A stretch of DNA of 64,000 nt, taken from NCBI RefSeq assembly GCF_010499265.1, contig NZ_JAAGSC010000043.1, forward strand, positions 315,493 through 379,492, in the 5' to 3' direction. Of the stretch, positions 36,922 through 45,554 are shown one piece after another. This stretch comes from Wenzhouxiangella limi. Its GTDB lineage: Bacteria > Pseudomonadota > Gammaproteobacteria > Xanthomonadales > Wenzhouxiangellaceae. Position 1 is the stretch's first letter. Every line of letters begins with the position of its first letter. Under the pieces are notes generated by a model. That model was not told the DNA's origin and did not search any database. It saw nothing but the letters and a program-made list of their open reading frames with translations. The position numbers and the translations under genes were made by a program.

Positions 36922-38245
36922 GCAGCTTCGCGGTCTCCGGATCGGGATTCTGGGGTATGGGCGCGAAGGTGCTGCAGCGCTGGATGCATTGCTGGCGAGG
37001 GTGCCCGACTGTAAACCGGTGGTCTGGGTCGAGAGCGGTGCGGTGCCCGTGAAAGTGCCCTCGCGAACGGGCCCTTTCGATCACGGACTGCTGGATTTTG
37101 ATGTTCTGATTCGTTCGCCCGGCATTCCGGTATTGCATCCGGCGCTACAGCATTTTCGCAGCGTCGGCGGTCCGATTGTCAATCCCACCTCGATCTGGCT
37201 GGCCGAGCGACCGGATGTCCGGGTGCTGGCGGTAACTGGGTCCAAGGGCAAGAGCACGACGGCCTCGCTGCTTGCGCATATGCTTCATGCCTGCGGTCGC
37301 ACCGTACTGCTGGCCGGCAATATCGGCGTGCCGGTGCTTGAGCACCTTGATACCGATGCCGAGATGGCCGTGCTGGAACTATCGAGTTACCAGCTGGCTG
37401 ATCTGGAAGGTCGTTTGCATCTGGGACTTTTTACGCGCCTGTTTCCCGAGCACGGCGACTGGCACGGTGGCGTGGATCATTACTTTGCCAGCAAGCTGCG
37501 CATGGTTGAATTGCTCCATGGCCTACCCCTGCTGATCAACGCACGCGATCCGGTGCTACTTGAGGCGACCGAGCTGGTCCCGGCGCGGGTTCTTGGGAAC
37601 CAGCCACCGCTGACGCATCGCAGGGATTCAGCGCTGGTGCGCGACGGTCAGACGCTGCTTCAATCTGCGCAGTGGCCGCTGCTGGGCCAGCACAATCTTG
37701 ACAACGCTGCCCTTGCCTTGGAGGCCGCAGCGCGCGTCGGGGTCGATCTGCAAGAAGGGGTGGCCGCGCTGCGGACGTTTCGGCCCCTGGCCCATCGGCT
37801 GGAGGTTGTCGCCGGCAAAGATCAGGGTCGCGGCTGGATCAATGACTCGATTGCCACCACACCGCACGCGACCCTGGCCGCGCTGGAAGCGTTGCAGGGG
37901 CGGCCGGTCGTCCTGATCGCCGGGGGTTACGTGCGCCCGGCCGACTGGTCCGTGGTGCTGCAGCATTGCCGACGCTGGCCGCTGGCAGGGCTGGTGGTGC
38001 TGCCGGACAGCGGTTGTGACATTGCCGCTGCCTTCGTCGCCGAACCGGAAACCTGCCGCGGCGAGATCAGGTCTGTCAGCAATCTGGACGAAGCGGTCGC
38101 CGAATCGGCGAGCCTTGCCGGCACCAAGGGCACCATTCTGCTCAGCCCCGGCGCGGCCAGTTTCCCGCACTTTCGCAACTTCGAAGATCGCGGAGAACGG
38201 TTTCGAGAGGCGGTGCGGACCTACAGGGAGCGGTCGACTGCATAG
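36911..38245 (+). CDS. murD2: UDP-N-acetylmuramoyl-L-alanine--L-glutamate ligase
   Basis: A 444-residue Mur ligase. The N-terminal UDP-binding domain has ILGYGREGAAAL, the ATP P-loop is GSKGKST (residues 110-116), the central domain carries LELSSYQLADLEG and the segment FPEHGDWHGGVDHYFASKLR, and the C-terminal domain starts at RPLAHRLEVVAG. It resembles MurD, but linkage to MurL identifies it as MurD2, which adds L-Glu instead of D-Glu to UDP-MurNAc-L-Ala. It overlaps murL by 11 bases. Its 3' end overlaps the convergent ispB gene by 25 bases. Whether a canonical murD also exists elsewhere in the genome is unknown. Confidence 0.87.
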   Translation: MRLEQLRGLRIGILGYGREGAAALDALLARVPDCKPVVWVESGAVPVKVPSRTGPFDHGLLDFDVLIRSPGIPVLHPALQHFRSVGGPIVNPTSIWLAERPDVRVLAVTGSKGKSTTASLLAHMLHACGRTVLLAGNIGVPVLEHLDTDAEMAVLELSSYQLADLEGRLHLGLFTRLFPEHGDWHGGVDHYFASKLRMVELLHGLPLLINARDPVLLEATELVPARVLGNQPPLTHRRDSALVRDGQTLLQSAQWPLLGQHNLDNAALALEAAARVGVDLQEGVAALRTFRPLAHRLEVVAGKDQGRGWINDSIATTPHATLAALEALQGRPVVLIAGGYVRPADWSVVLQHCRRWPLAGLVVLPDSGCDIAAAFVAEPETCRGEIRSVSNLDEAVAESASLAGTKGTILLSPGAASFPHFRNFEDRGERFREAVRTYRERSTA

Positions 38246-39219
38246 CGCGTCAGAACCGAAAGCGCGGACCGGTAAGGTGAGTGCGGCAGCGCCTCCAGCA
38301 AGGCCTCGGCCTGGCGGGCCAGGAGGCGGGCCCGCTCCAGCGACTGTTCCAATGCACCGGTCGCCTCGAGAATCCTTCGGGCTTCTTCCAGGCCGTCGGC
38401 ATGGCCTTCGGCGATGATGTCGCGCAGCCGTGCAGCGTCCTCGCTACCGGCCTGTTGCAGCGCCAGAATCAGTGGCAGGGTCACTTTGCCCTCCGCCAGG
38501 TCGTCGCCGAGGTTCTTCCCCAGTTCATTGCCGTCGGCCTGGTAGTCAAGAACATCGTCTGCGATCTGGAAAGCCTGGCCCAGCATCAGGCCGAACTGTT
38601 CCATTTTGTCGCAGGTCGCTTCGTCTCTTTCGGCGATCTCGCCCCCCAGCCTGGCACTGGCGGCAAACAGGCAGGCGGTCTTGTCGGAGATGACGCGGAA
38701 GTAGTCCTGCTCGGTCAGATCCAGGTTGCCCATCTGCATCAGCTGCAGGACTTCACCCTCGGCGATGGTGTTGGTGGTGTCGGCCAGAATGCGCATGATC
38801 GCCAGCCGATCGAGTTCCACCATCAGCTGGAAACTCCTGGAGTAGAGGAAATCGCCAACCAGCACCGAAGCGGCATTGCCCCAGATGCGGTGGGCGGTTT
38901 CGCGGCCGCGGCGCAGGCCCGATTCGTCGATGACGTCGTCGTGGAGCAGGGTGGCGGTGTGGATGAATTCGATCACCACCGCCAGCTGAATGTGGCTGGC
39001 GCCGCGGTAGCCGGCAGCGCGCGCGCACAGAACGTGCAGTAAAGGCCTGAGCCGTTTGCCACCACCGTGAATGATGTGATGCCCGATCTGGTTGACCAGC
39101 ACCACGTCAGAGGCCAGTCGCCGGGAAATCAGCTCATCGATCGCCCGCCGATCGTCGTGGCTCAGGGCCAGAACATCGTCGAGAGTCCGGGGGGGTGTGG
39201 TCGTGCTGACATCATTCAT
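38221..39219 (-). CDS. ispB: Octaprenyl (polyprenyl) diphosphate synthase
   Basis: A 332-residue trans-prenyltransferase making the ubiquinone side chain from FPP and IPP. The first Asp-rich motif is DDVID (residues 94-98, in LLHDDVIDES), the second lies in QIADDVLDYQAD, and GGGKRLRPL binds IPP. The residues before the first motif are small or medium in size, consistent with a long-chain product. ATG at 39219 lies only eight bases from a perfect -10 hexamer, so the message may be leaderless. Its 3' end overlaps murD2. It is divergent from ssb. Confidence 0.94.
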   Translation of the reverse strand: MNDVSTTTPPRTLDDVLALSHDDRRAIDELISRRLASDVVLVNQIGHHIIHGGGKRLRPLLHVLCARAAGYRGASHIQLAVVIEFIHTATLLHDDVIDESGLRRGRETAHRIWGNAASVLVGDFLYSRSFQLMVELDRLAIMRILADTTNTIAEGEVLQLMQMGNLDLTEQDYFRVISDKTACLFAASARLGGEIAERDEATCDKMEQFGLMLGQAFQIADDVLDYQADGNELGKNLGDDLAEGKVTLPLILALQQAGSEDAARLRDIIAEGHADGLEEARRILEATGALEQSLERARLLARQAEALLEALPHSPYRSALSVLTRYAVDRSL

Positions 39220-39227
39220 GGACCAGC

Positions 39228-39233
39228 ATTATA
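39228..39233 (-). promoter_or_regulatory. -10 element at leaderless spacing before ispB
   Basis: TATAAT on the minus strand (ATTATA on the plus strand). It ends eight bases before the ispB ATG, placing the transcription start within one or two bases of it. A weak -35 (TTGCCG) is 15 bases upstream. Confidence 0.45.
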
Positions 39234-39291
39234 CGAGCCGGATTCCTACGGCAAGACAAGAAATTTGCGCGCCGGTCCGCCGGCGTCCCTG

Positions 39292-39300
39292 TGCTAGACT
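39292..39300 (+). promoter_or_regulatory. Extended -10 promoter element for ssb
   Basis: TGCTAGACT, giving a leader of about 33 bases before the ssb ATG at 39340, with AGGAG at 39325-39329 as ribosome-binding site. No clear -35. Confidence 0.4.
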
Positions 39301-39339
39301 TTTCGCCATCATCGGACAGGTACCAGGAGCAGTAACGGC

Positions 39340-39798
39340 ATGGCGCGAGGCATCAACAAGGTGATTCTGATCGGGAACCTGGGGGCGGATCCCGAGACCC
39401 GGCACACGGCCGGCGGCAACGCCGTGAGCAATCTGCGCGTCGCGACTTCCGAGACCTGGCGCGATCGACAGACCGGTGAGCAGCGCGAGAATACCGAATG
39501 GCACAACGTGGTGCTGTTCGGTCGCCTCGGGGAAGTGGCCGGTGAATACCTGAAGAAAGGCAGCAAGGTCTATCTTGAAGGCCGCCTGCAGACCCGCAAG
39601 TGGCAGGACCGCGACGGCAACGATCGCTGGACGACCGAGGTGATCGCCAACGAGATGCAGATGCTCGACAGCCGCGGCGGCAGCGCGCCCATGGACCAAG
39701 GCCGTGACAGCTACCGCGGCGACCCCGGCCGGTCTTCTGAGCCGGCTTCTCCGCCCGGTGGCGGTGCCGATAACCTGGAAGACGACATCCCGTTTTGA
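39340..39798 (+). CDS. ssb: Single-stranded DNA-binding protein
   Basis: A 152-residue SSB. The OB-fold occupies about residues 1-112 ([52 protein letters not shown]). A Gly/Ser/Pro-rich flexible linker follows, and the acidic tip DDIPF at the end recruits repair and replication proteins. It forms tetramers on single-stranded DNA. Its promoter region faces ispB. The next gene on the same strand, rfbB, begins 36 bases later, so ssb may be co-transcribed with the start of the rhamnose operon, an unusual neighbour for ssb (uvrA is the common one). Confidence 0.96.
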   Translation: MARGINKVILIGNLGADPETRHTAGGNAVSNLRVATSETWRDRQTGEQRENTEWHNVVLFGRLGEVAGEYLKKGSKVYLEGRLQTRKWQDRDGNDRWTTEVIANEMQMLDSRGGSAPMDQGRDSYRGDPGRSSEPASPPGGGADNLEDDIPF

Positions 39799-39834
39799 TC
39801 AGGATCGCGGCTGGCCGCTGACCGTCTACTGCCC

Positions 39835-40878
39835 ATGTCGACCCTGATCGTCACCGGCGGCGCTGGCTTCATCGGTTCCAACTTTGTCCGTCACGTGCTT
39901 GAGACCACCACGCATTCGGTGGTCAATCTGGATTTGCTGACCTATGCCGGCAACCGCGAGTCGCTGGCCGGGCTTGCTGCGGACCGCCACCTCTTTGTTC
40001 AAGGCGATATCTGCGACACGGCGCTGGTCAGGCGCCTGCTCGACGAGCACCGGCCCGACGGCCTGGTCCACTTTGCCGCCGAAAGCCACGTCGACCGCTC
40101 GATCGACGATCCGGGCGCATTCATCCGCACCAACGTGGTCGGCACCCAGTCGCTGCTCGATGCCGCGCTGGATTACTGGAAGGGCGGGGCGCACGAATTC
40201 CGCTTCGTCCATGTCTCCACCGACGAGGTCTACGGCAGCCTCAAAGCCGGCGAGCCCGAATTTACCGAGCAGCACCGCTACGCGCCCAACTCCCCGTATG
40301 CGGCCTCCAAGGCCGCCGCCGATCACCTGGCCCGGGCCTGGCAGCGCACCTATGGTCTGCCGGTAATGATCACCAACTGCTCGAACAACTACGGGCCCTT
40401 CCAGTTTCCGGAAAAACTGATCCCGCTGATGCTGATCAATGCGCTCGAGGGCGAGCGCCTGCCGGTCTACGGCGACGGCCAGCAGCGGCGTGACTGGCTG
40501 TTTGTGACCGATCACTGCCGGGCGATCCTGCGGGTGCTCGAAGACGGCGCGCCGGGCCGGGTCTACAACATCGGCGGCAACGCCGAGATGGCCAACCTGG
40601 ACGTGGTCGATTTGCTTTGCGACCTGCTCGACGAACGCGTGCCGGGAACGCGGCCGCGGCGCGAGCTGATCGAATACGTCACCGACCGCCCGGGCCATGA
40701 TCGGCGCTACGCGATCAACGCCGAGCGCATCCGCGGCGAGCTGGGCTGGACCCCGTCGGTGGATTTCGCCCAGGGTCTGGCCGAGACCGTGGACTGGTAT
40801 CTGGCCAACCGCGACTGGTGGCAGCGCATCCGCGACGGGCGCTATCGCTCGGAGCGTCTTGGCATCGCCCGGGCTTAG
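39835..40878 (+). CDS. rfbB: dTDP-glucose 4,6-dehydratase
   Basis: A 347-residue extended short-chain dehydrogenase, the second enzyme of dTDP-L-rhamnose synthesis. It has the NAD-binding TGGAGFIGSNFV, the catalytic segment VSTDEVYGSL with the Asp-Glu pair, and the YAASKAAADHL YxxxK motif. The C-terminal VTDRPGHDRRYAIN is diagnostic. It is normally followed directly by rfbA, but here a tandem repeat array of about 0.8 kb separates the two genes. Rhamnose from this pathway goes into O-antigen or other surface glycans. Confidence 0.95.
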   Translation: MSTLIVTGGAGFIGSNFVRHVLETTTHSVVNLDLLTYAGNRESLAGLAADRHLFVQGDICDTALVRRLLDEHRPDGLVHFAAESHVDRSIDDPGAFIRTNVVGTQSLLDAALDYWKGGAHEFRFVHVSTDEVYGSLKAGEPEFTEQHRYAPNSPYAASKAAADHLARAWQRTYGLPVMITNCSNNYGPFQFPEKLIPLMLINALEGERLPVYGDGQQRRDWLFVTDHCRAILRVLEDGAPGRVYNIGGNAEMANLDVVDLLCDLLDERVPGTRPRRELIEYVTDRPGHDRRYAINAERIRGELGWTPSVDFAQGLAETVDWYLANRDWWQRIRDGRYRSERLGIARA

Positions 40879-40941
40879 CGGGGTTTTCCACTACGTCTTG
40901 ATGGAATCAGCTGCCGGGACGGGGTGAGTGGTCCTATCCGG

Positions 40942-41732
40942 GGCGTGGCGCGAGCGCGCTGGCTACGGCTTCAGTTCGACGCGTGGCGAGGCCTTCAGCC
41001 GCAGTCACTGCACCCGCGCCCCTTTTTCGCAGTCATTCAGCGACGCTGCTCATCAAGCGTTTCAGGCCCGAGGCGCTGCGGTGGTGGTTTTGGCTGCGGG
41101 CCTCGCCACGCGTCGAACCAAAGTCAAAGCCACCATCTCAGCGCCGTCCCCCGGTGGGGTGTGGTTGTAGTTGGGACGGGGCGCGGGCGCGGTGGCTACG
41201 GCTTCAGTTCGACGCGTAGCGAGGCCTTCAGCCGCAGCCACCGCACCCGCGCCCCTTTTCGCAGTCATTCAGCGTCGCTGTTCATCAAGCGTTTCAGGCA
41301 CGAGGCGCTGCGGTGGTGGTTTTGGCTGCGGGCCTCGCCACGCGTCGAACCAAAGTCAAAGCCACCATCTCAGCGCCGTCCCCCGGTGGGGTGTGGTTGT
41401 AGTTGGGACGGGGCGCGAGCGCGGTGGCTACGGCTTCAGTTCGACGCGTGGCGAGGCCTTCAGCCGCAGCCACCGCCCCCGCGCCCCTTTCGCAGTCATT
41501 CAGCGTCTCTTGCATAAGAGGGCATGGCACAAGGCGCTGCGGTGGTGGTTTTGACTGAGGGCCTCGCCACGCGTCGAACCAAAGTCAAAGCCACCATCGC
41601 AGCGCCGTCCCCCGGTGGGGTGTCGTCATGGTCGCGGGCGTGGCGCGAGCGCGCTGGCTGCGGCTTCAGTTCGACGCGTAGCGAGGCCTTCAGCCGTAGC
41701 CACCGCACCCGCGCCCCTTTTCGCGATCATCC
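40942..41732 (+). repeat. Tandem array of 230-233 bp units, each with a long inverted repeat
   Basis: This fills most of the 947-base gap between rfbB and rfbA. Three complete units and one partial unit follow head to tail; equivalent points lie at 40974, 41207, 41439 and 41669 (periods 233, 232, 230). Each complete unit has a 20-base arm, GTTCGACGCGTGGCGAGGCC, and its reverse complement about 105 bases later. The arm pairs are 40974-40993/41099-41118, 41207-41226/41331-41350 (one mismatch) and 41439-41458/41560-41579. The pairing extends imperfectly outward to 36 bases (for example 41191-41226 with 41331-41366). The fourth unit keeps only the left arm. Open frames cross the array, but the periods change frame, so I see no gene. 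Confidence 0.9.
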
Positions 41733-41825
41733 ACCGCCCCTTGTGTTCGAGTCTGGGCTTCCAGCAATCCCCCTGCGGGCCTGATCTGCGTTAATCTTCA
41801 ACTCTCCAAGCGTCCTGACCGAAAC

Positions 41826-42713
41826 GTGAGCAAGAGAAAAGGCATCATCCTGGCCGGCGGCGCCGGCACCCGGCTGTACCCGTTGACCCAGGTGATCAGC
41901 AAGCAGCTGCTGCCGGTCTACGACAAGCCGATGATTTACTACCCGCTGACCACGCTGATGATGGCCGGCATCGACGAAATCCTTCTGATCACCACCCCGC
42001 ACGAGCAGCACCTGTTCCGCCAATTGCTCAACGACGGCAGCCAGTGGGGAATCCGGCTTGAGTATGCCGTCCAGCCGGAACCCAACGGCCTGGCCGAGGC
42101 TTTTGTGATCGGTCGCGAGTTCGTCGACAGCGGGCCTTCCTGCCTGATCCTGGGCGACAACATTTTCCACGGCGGCGGGCTGCGCGAGCTGCTGGCGCGG
42201 GCGTCCGGCCGCAAGCGCGGTGCGACCGTGTTCGGCTACTGGGTCGGCGATCCGGAGCGCTACGGCGTGGTCGAAATGGACGACAAGGGTGGGGCGCTGT
42301 CGCTGGAGGAGAAGCCGGCGAGTCCGAAGTCCAACTACGCCGTCACCGGCCTGTACTTCTACGACGAACGGGCCTGTGATTTTGCCGCGGTACTCGAACC
42401 CTCGGCCCGCGGCGAACTGGAAATCACCGACCTCAACCGCTGCTATCTCGATGCCGGCGACCTGACCGTCGAGCGCATGGGCCGGGGCTATGCCTGGCTG
42501 GATACCGGCACCCACGCCTCGCTGCAGCAGGCATCGAGCTACATTGAAACGCTGGAATCGCGCCAGGGCCTGCGCGTGGCCTGCCCGGAAGAAATCGCCT
42601 ACCGCCAGGGCTGGATCGATCGTGACCAGCTGCTGGCATTGGCCGAGCCCCTGGCCAAGAGCGGCTACGGCGACTACCTGCACATGGTCGCCGACAGTCG
42701 GATCGGCCCATGA
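41826..42713 (+). CDS. rfbA: Glucose-1-phosphate thymidylyltransferase
   Basis: A 295-residue nucleotidyltransferase starting dTDP-L-rhamnose synthesis by coupling dTTP to glucose-1-phosphate. Landmarks are the N-terminal [13 protein letters not shown] with the catalytic Arg, [26 protein letters not shown] with the metal-binding Asp, and [20 protein letters not shown]. Start GTG at 41826 ([10 protein letters not shown]). It lies downstream of the repeat array. The stop overlaps rfbC by four bases (ATGA), and rfbC overlaps rfbD likewise, so rfbACD form a tightly coupled unit. Confidence 0.96.
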   Translation: MSKRKGIILAGGAGTRLYPLTQVISKQLLPVYDKPMIYYPLTTLMMAGIDEILLITTPHEQHLFRQLLNDGSQWGIRLEYAVQPEPNGLAEAFVIGREFVDSGPSCLILGDNIFHGGGLRELLARASGRKRGATVFGYWVGDPERYGVVEMDDKGGALSLEEKPASPKSNYAVTGLYFYDERACDFAAVLEPSARGELEITDLNRCYLDAGDLTVERMGRGYAWLDTGTHASLQQASSYIETLESRQGLRVACPEEIAYRQGWIDRDQLLALAEPLAKSGYGDYLHMVADSRIGP

Positions 42714-43258
42714 AGGTCGAGGCCACCGATCTACCCGGGGTCTTGCTGATTTCGCCGAAGGTGTTTGCCGACGAGCGCGGCTGGTTTCTGGAAACCTGGC
42801 GCGCCGAGCGATATTCCGAGCACGGCATCGGCCCTTCCTTCGTCCAGGCCAACGCCTCGCGTTCCGCCCGCGGCGTGCTCAGGGGTTTGCACTACCAGTG
42901 GCCAGAGCCACAGGGCAAGCTGGTCTGGGTCAGCGAAGGCCGGGTGCTGGACGTTGCTGTCGATATTCGTCCTCACTCGCCTCACTTCAGGCGCTGGACG
43001 GCCATGGAGTTGGATGCCGAAAGCCATCAGCAGCTTTGGATACCGGAAGGTTTCGCCCACGGTTTCCAGGTATTGAGCGAGCAGGCGACCTTTCATTACC
43101 TGTGCACACGTGCGTACCGGGGCGATTGCGATGCCTCGATCGCCTGGAATGATCCGGACATTGCTGTGGACTGGCCGCTGCAGCCGGTCGAGCTGTCGGC
43201 CAAGGACGCGGCTGCACCGCGGCTGGCCGATCTGGCGCCCGAACACCTGCCGCAATGA
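42710..43258 (+). CDS. rfbC: dTDP-4-dehydrorhamnose 3,5-epimerase
   Basis: A 182-residue cupin-fold epimerase, third step of dTDP-L-rhamnose synthesis. The catalytic base His is in [14 protein letters not shown], and the segment [20 protein letters not shown] and the [19 protein letters not shown] strand with its conserved Tyr complete the active site. Length is typical. It overlaps rfbA and rfbD by four bases each. The order here (rfbB, repeats, rfbA, rfbC, rfbD) is the usual BACD order interrupted once. Confidence 0.95.
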   Translation: MKVEATDLPGVLLISPKVFADERGWFLETWRAERYSEHGIGPSFVQANASRSARGVLRGLHYQWPEPQGKLVWVSEGRVLDVAVDIRPHSPHFRRWTAMELDAESHQQLWIPEGFAHGFQVLSEQATFHYLCTRAYRGDCDASIAWNDPDIAVDWPLQPVELSAKDAAAPRLADLAPEHLPQ

Positions 43259-44136
43259 AGCTGCTCCTGACTGGCGCTGAGGGCCAACTGGGGTTTCATC
43301 TGGTCCCTTATTTGGCCAGGCTGGGCGAACTCGTGACCACATCGCGCCGGAGCGGTGACAGGCCTGCGGATTTGACGGATCCGGCTGCGCTGAGCAGATT
43401 GCTGGACGCGGTGCGCCCGGATGTGATTGTCAATCCTGCTGCCTGGACGGCCGTCGATGCTGCCGAAGAGCAGCCCGAAGCGGCCGATCGGCTTAACCGC
43501 TGGCTGCCGGAAACGCTCGCCGACTGGTGCCGTCACAATGGGGCCTTGCTGGTTCATTACTCTACTGACTATGTCTTTCATGGCGCCCCGGGGCGGCCGT
43601 GGACAGAGCGGGATGTGACCGACCCGGTCAGCGTCTACGGCTATACCAAGCGCGCTGGAGAACGGGCGGTTCTGGGCTCCGGGGCGCGCGCTGTGGTTTT
43701 GCGGACCGCCTGGCTTTACAGCGCCTGCCCGGGAAACTTTCTCTCGGCGATCCTGGCCCGGGCTGGTCGGGGTGAAGGGTTACGCGTGGTCAGTGATCAA
43801 ATCGGATCGCCGACCTGGGCCGGCAGCCTGGCCGAGATGACGGCCGACCTGCTGCGCAATGACCTTGCCCGCCCAGGCGGCAGTATCCTGCATGCCGCCG
43901 ACCGCGGCTGCATGAGCTGGCATGATTTTGCCGGCATGGCCGTGACGATGGCGGCCGAGCGCGGTCTGATCGATGAAGCGGTGCCGGTGGAACCAATCGA
44001 CTCCTCGCAGTGGCCGCAGAAGGCGGCTCGCCCGTGCTGGTCTGTGCTGGACGTCGCTGCCATGGAAGCCGCCTGTGGCCGGCAGTTGCCAACTACGAAG
44101 CAGGCACTGTCTGCCTGCCTGGATCAATGGAAATGA
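43255..44136 (+). CDS. rfbD: dTDP-4-dehydrorhamnose reductase
   Basis: A 293-residue short-chain reductase giving dTDP-L-rhamnose. The NAD(P)-binding N-terminus is LLTGAEGQLGFHLV, followed by NPAAWTAVDAAEE, the catalytic YSTDYVFHG and the YGYTKRAGE YxxxK motif. The C-terminal PKAARP-like substrate loop appears as WPQKAARPCWSVLD. ATG at 43255 shares four bases with the rfbC stop, and its stop shares four with the manC start. Confidence 0.95.
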   Translation: MKLLLTGAEGQLGFHLVPYLARLGELVTTSRRSGDRPADLTDPAALSRLLDAVRPDVIVNPAAWTAVDAAEEQPEAADRLNRWLPETLADWCRHNGALLVHYSTDYVFHGAPGRPWTERDVTDPVSVYGYTKRAGERAVLGSGARAVVLRTAWLYSACPGNFLSAILARAGRGEGLRVVSDQIGSPTWAGSLAEMTADLLRNDLARPGGSILHAADRGCMSWHDFAGMAVTMAAERGLIDEAVPVEPIDSSQWPQKAARPCWSVLDVAAMEAACGRQLPTTKQALSACLDQWK

Positions 44137-45554
44137 GCCGTATGCTGATACCCGTCATTCTGTCCGGCGGCGCCGGAACACGATTGTGGCCGGTTTCGCG
44201 CAAGGCGCACCCGAAACCCTTTATGCGGCTGGCCGACGGCCAGACGCTGGCCTCGAGCACGATTCGTCGTGCGCTGAAGGTTGCTTCAGGGGGGGTGTCG
44301 CTGACCGTGACCGGTCGCGACTATTACTTTCTGACCCGCGACCTTTACCGCGAAGCAGCGCCGGAGGGCGAACATCATTTCCTGCTTGAGCCGACAGGTC
44401 GCAACACGGCTCCGGCGATTGGCGCGGCGGCTCATTGGGTGCGCGATCATTTCGGGCCGGAGACCCTCATGCTGGTGCTGCCGGCCGATCACCTGATTCG
44501 CGACCATGCGGCCTTTGCCCAGGCGGTTTCGTCTGCAGCCGAGCTGGCCAGCAAGGGCTGGCTGACCTGCCTGGGTATCAGCCCAACCCATGCCGAAACC
44601 GGATACGGCTACATTCGCGCCGGCGAGCCGCTGTCTGACGGCCTCGAGATCGCCGCCTTTGTTGAGAAACCGGACGCGGAAACCGCGCAGCGCTATTACG
44701 AGTCCGGCCAGTACCTGTGGAACGGGGGGATGTTCTGCTTTAGCGCCGGGGCGATTCTCGCCGCGCTGGAAGAGTATGTCCCCGACATCAGTGTCGGCAT
44801 CGCACAGGTGTGGCGGGCAAGCGCATCTGACGCCGAGCCGGTCGAGCTTGAACCCGAATCCTTCGCCGCGGTGCGCGCCGACTCGATCGATTTCGCGGTC
44901 ATGGAAAAGGCCCAGCGGCGCGCCGTGGTGCCGGTATCGTGCGGCTGGAGCGACATCGGTTCCTGGCAGGCGATCAGCGAACTCTATGAAGGCGACGCTC
45001 TGGGCAACCGCGTGCGCGGCGAAGCCGTGCTGGTGGACTCGCGTAACACCTTCGTCCAGGGCGAACAGCGTCTGGTTGCGGCGGTGGGTGTGGATAACCT
45101 GGTGATCGTCGATACCGGCGATGCGGTGCTCGTTGCCAGCCGCGATCGCGCCCAGGAGGTCAAGGCGGTGGTCGACGAACTCCGGCGCACCGAACACGAC
45201 TCGGCGATCCATCACCGCACCGTTCACCGGCCATGGGGCAGCTACACGGTGCTCGAAGACGCCGAGGACTGCAAGGTCAAGCGCCTGGTCGTGCGCCCCG
45301 GCGGCGTGTTGTCGCTGCAGCGGCATCGCAAGCGAAGCGAGCATTGGACGGTCGTCTCGGGAGAGGCCACCGTGCGGATCGAAGATCGGGAATTCTGCCT
45401 GAGCCCGGGCGAGGCCACGCAGATTCAGGCGGGTCAGCTGCACCGACTGGAAAATCACGGCGATGACAATGTCCACATCATCGAAGTGCAGACTGGCAGT
45501 TATTTTGGCGAAGACGACATCGAGCGTCTGGAGGATATTTATGGCAGAACGTGA
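44133..45554 (+). CDS. manC: Mannose-1-phosphate guanylyltransferase / mannose-6-phosphate isomerase
   Basis: A 473-residue bifunctional type II PMI/GMP enzyme (XanB, AlgA, ManC family) making mannose-1-phosphate-derived GDP-mannose. The N-terminal guanylyltransferase domain has LSGGAGTRLWPVSRKAHPKPF, the segment FVEKPDAETAQRYYESGQY, and WNGGMFCF. The C-terminal cupin isomerase domain (about 355-470) has RPWGSYTVLE, the metal-binding QRHRKRSEHWTVVSG and QLHRLEN. ATG at 44133 overlaps the rfbD stop by four bases. GDP-mannose is a precursor of surface polysaccharides, so the operon supplies both rhamnose and mannose donors. Confidence 0.95.
   Translation: MSRMLIPVILSGGAGTRLWPVSRKAHPKPFMRLADGQTLASSTIRRALKVASGGVSLTVTGRDYYFLTRDLYREAAPEGEHHFLLEPTGRNTAPAIGAAAHWVRDHFGPETLMLVLPADHLIRDHAAFAQAVSSAAELASKGWLTCLGISPTHAETGYGYIRAGEPLSDGLEIAAFVEKPDAETAQRYYESGQYLWNGGMFCFSAGAILAALEEYVPDISVGIAQVWRASASDAEPVELEPESFAAVRADSIDFAVMEKAQRRAVVPVSCGWSDIGSWQAISELYEGDALGNRVRGEAVLVDSRNTFVQGEQRLVAAVGVDNLVIVDTGDAVLVASRDRAQEVKAVVDELRRTEHDSAIHHRTVHRPWGSYTVLEDAEDCKVKRLVVRPGGVLSLQRHRKRSEHWTVVSGEATVRIEDREFCLSPGEATQIQAGQLHRLENHGDDNVHIIEVQTGSYFGEDDIERLEDIYGRT

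Noticed and set aside
40942..41732. CRISPR array
   Set aside because: The repeated unit is over 200 bases, contiguous and without spacers, and no cas genes are nearby.
40924..41784. Several overlapping open frames across the repeat array (up to about 197 codons)
   Set aside because: They repeat the same peptide text only because the DNA repeats. Unit lengths of 233, 232 and 230 change the frame between copies, there are no ribosome-binding sites, and antisense frames are equally long.
9239..41797. Shared 15-mer GATCTGCGTTAATCT before asd (9239-9253) and before rfbA (41783-41797)
   Set aside because: In 64 kb, a few shared 15-mers are expected by chance when both orientations are counted, and the flanks do not align. 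It could be a REP-like fragment, but two partial matches are not enough.
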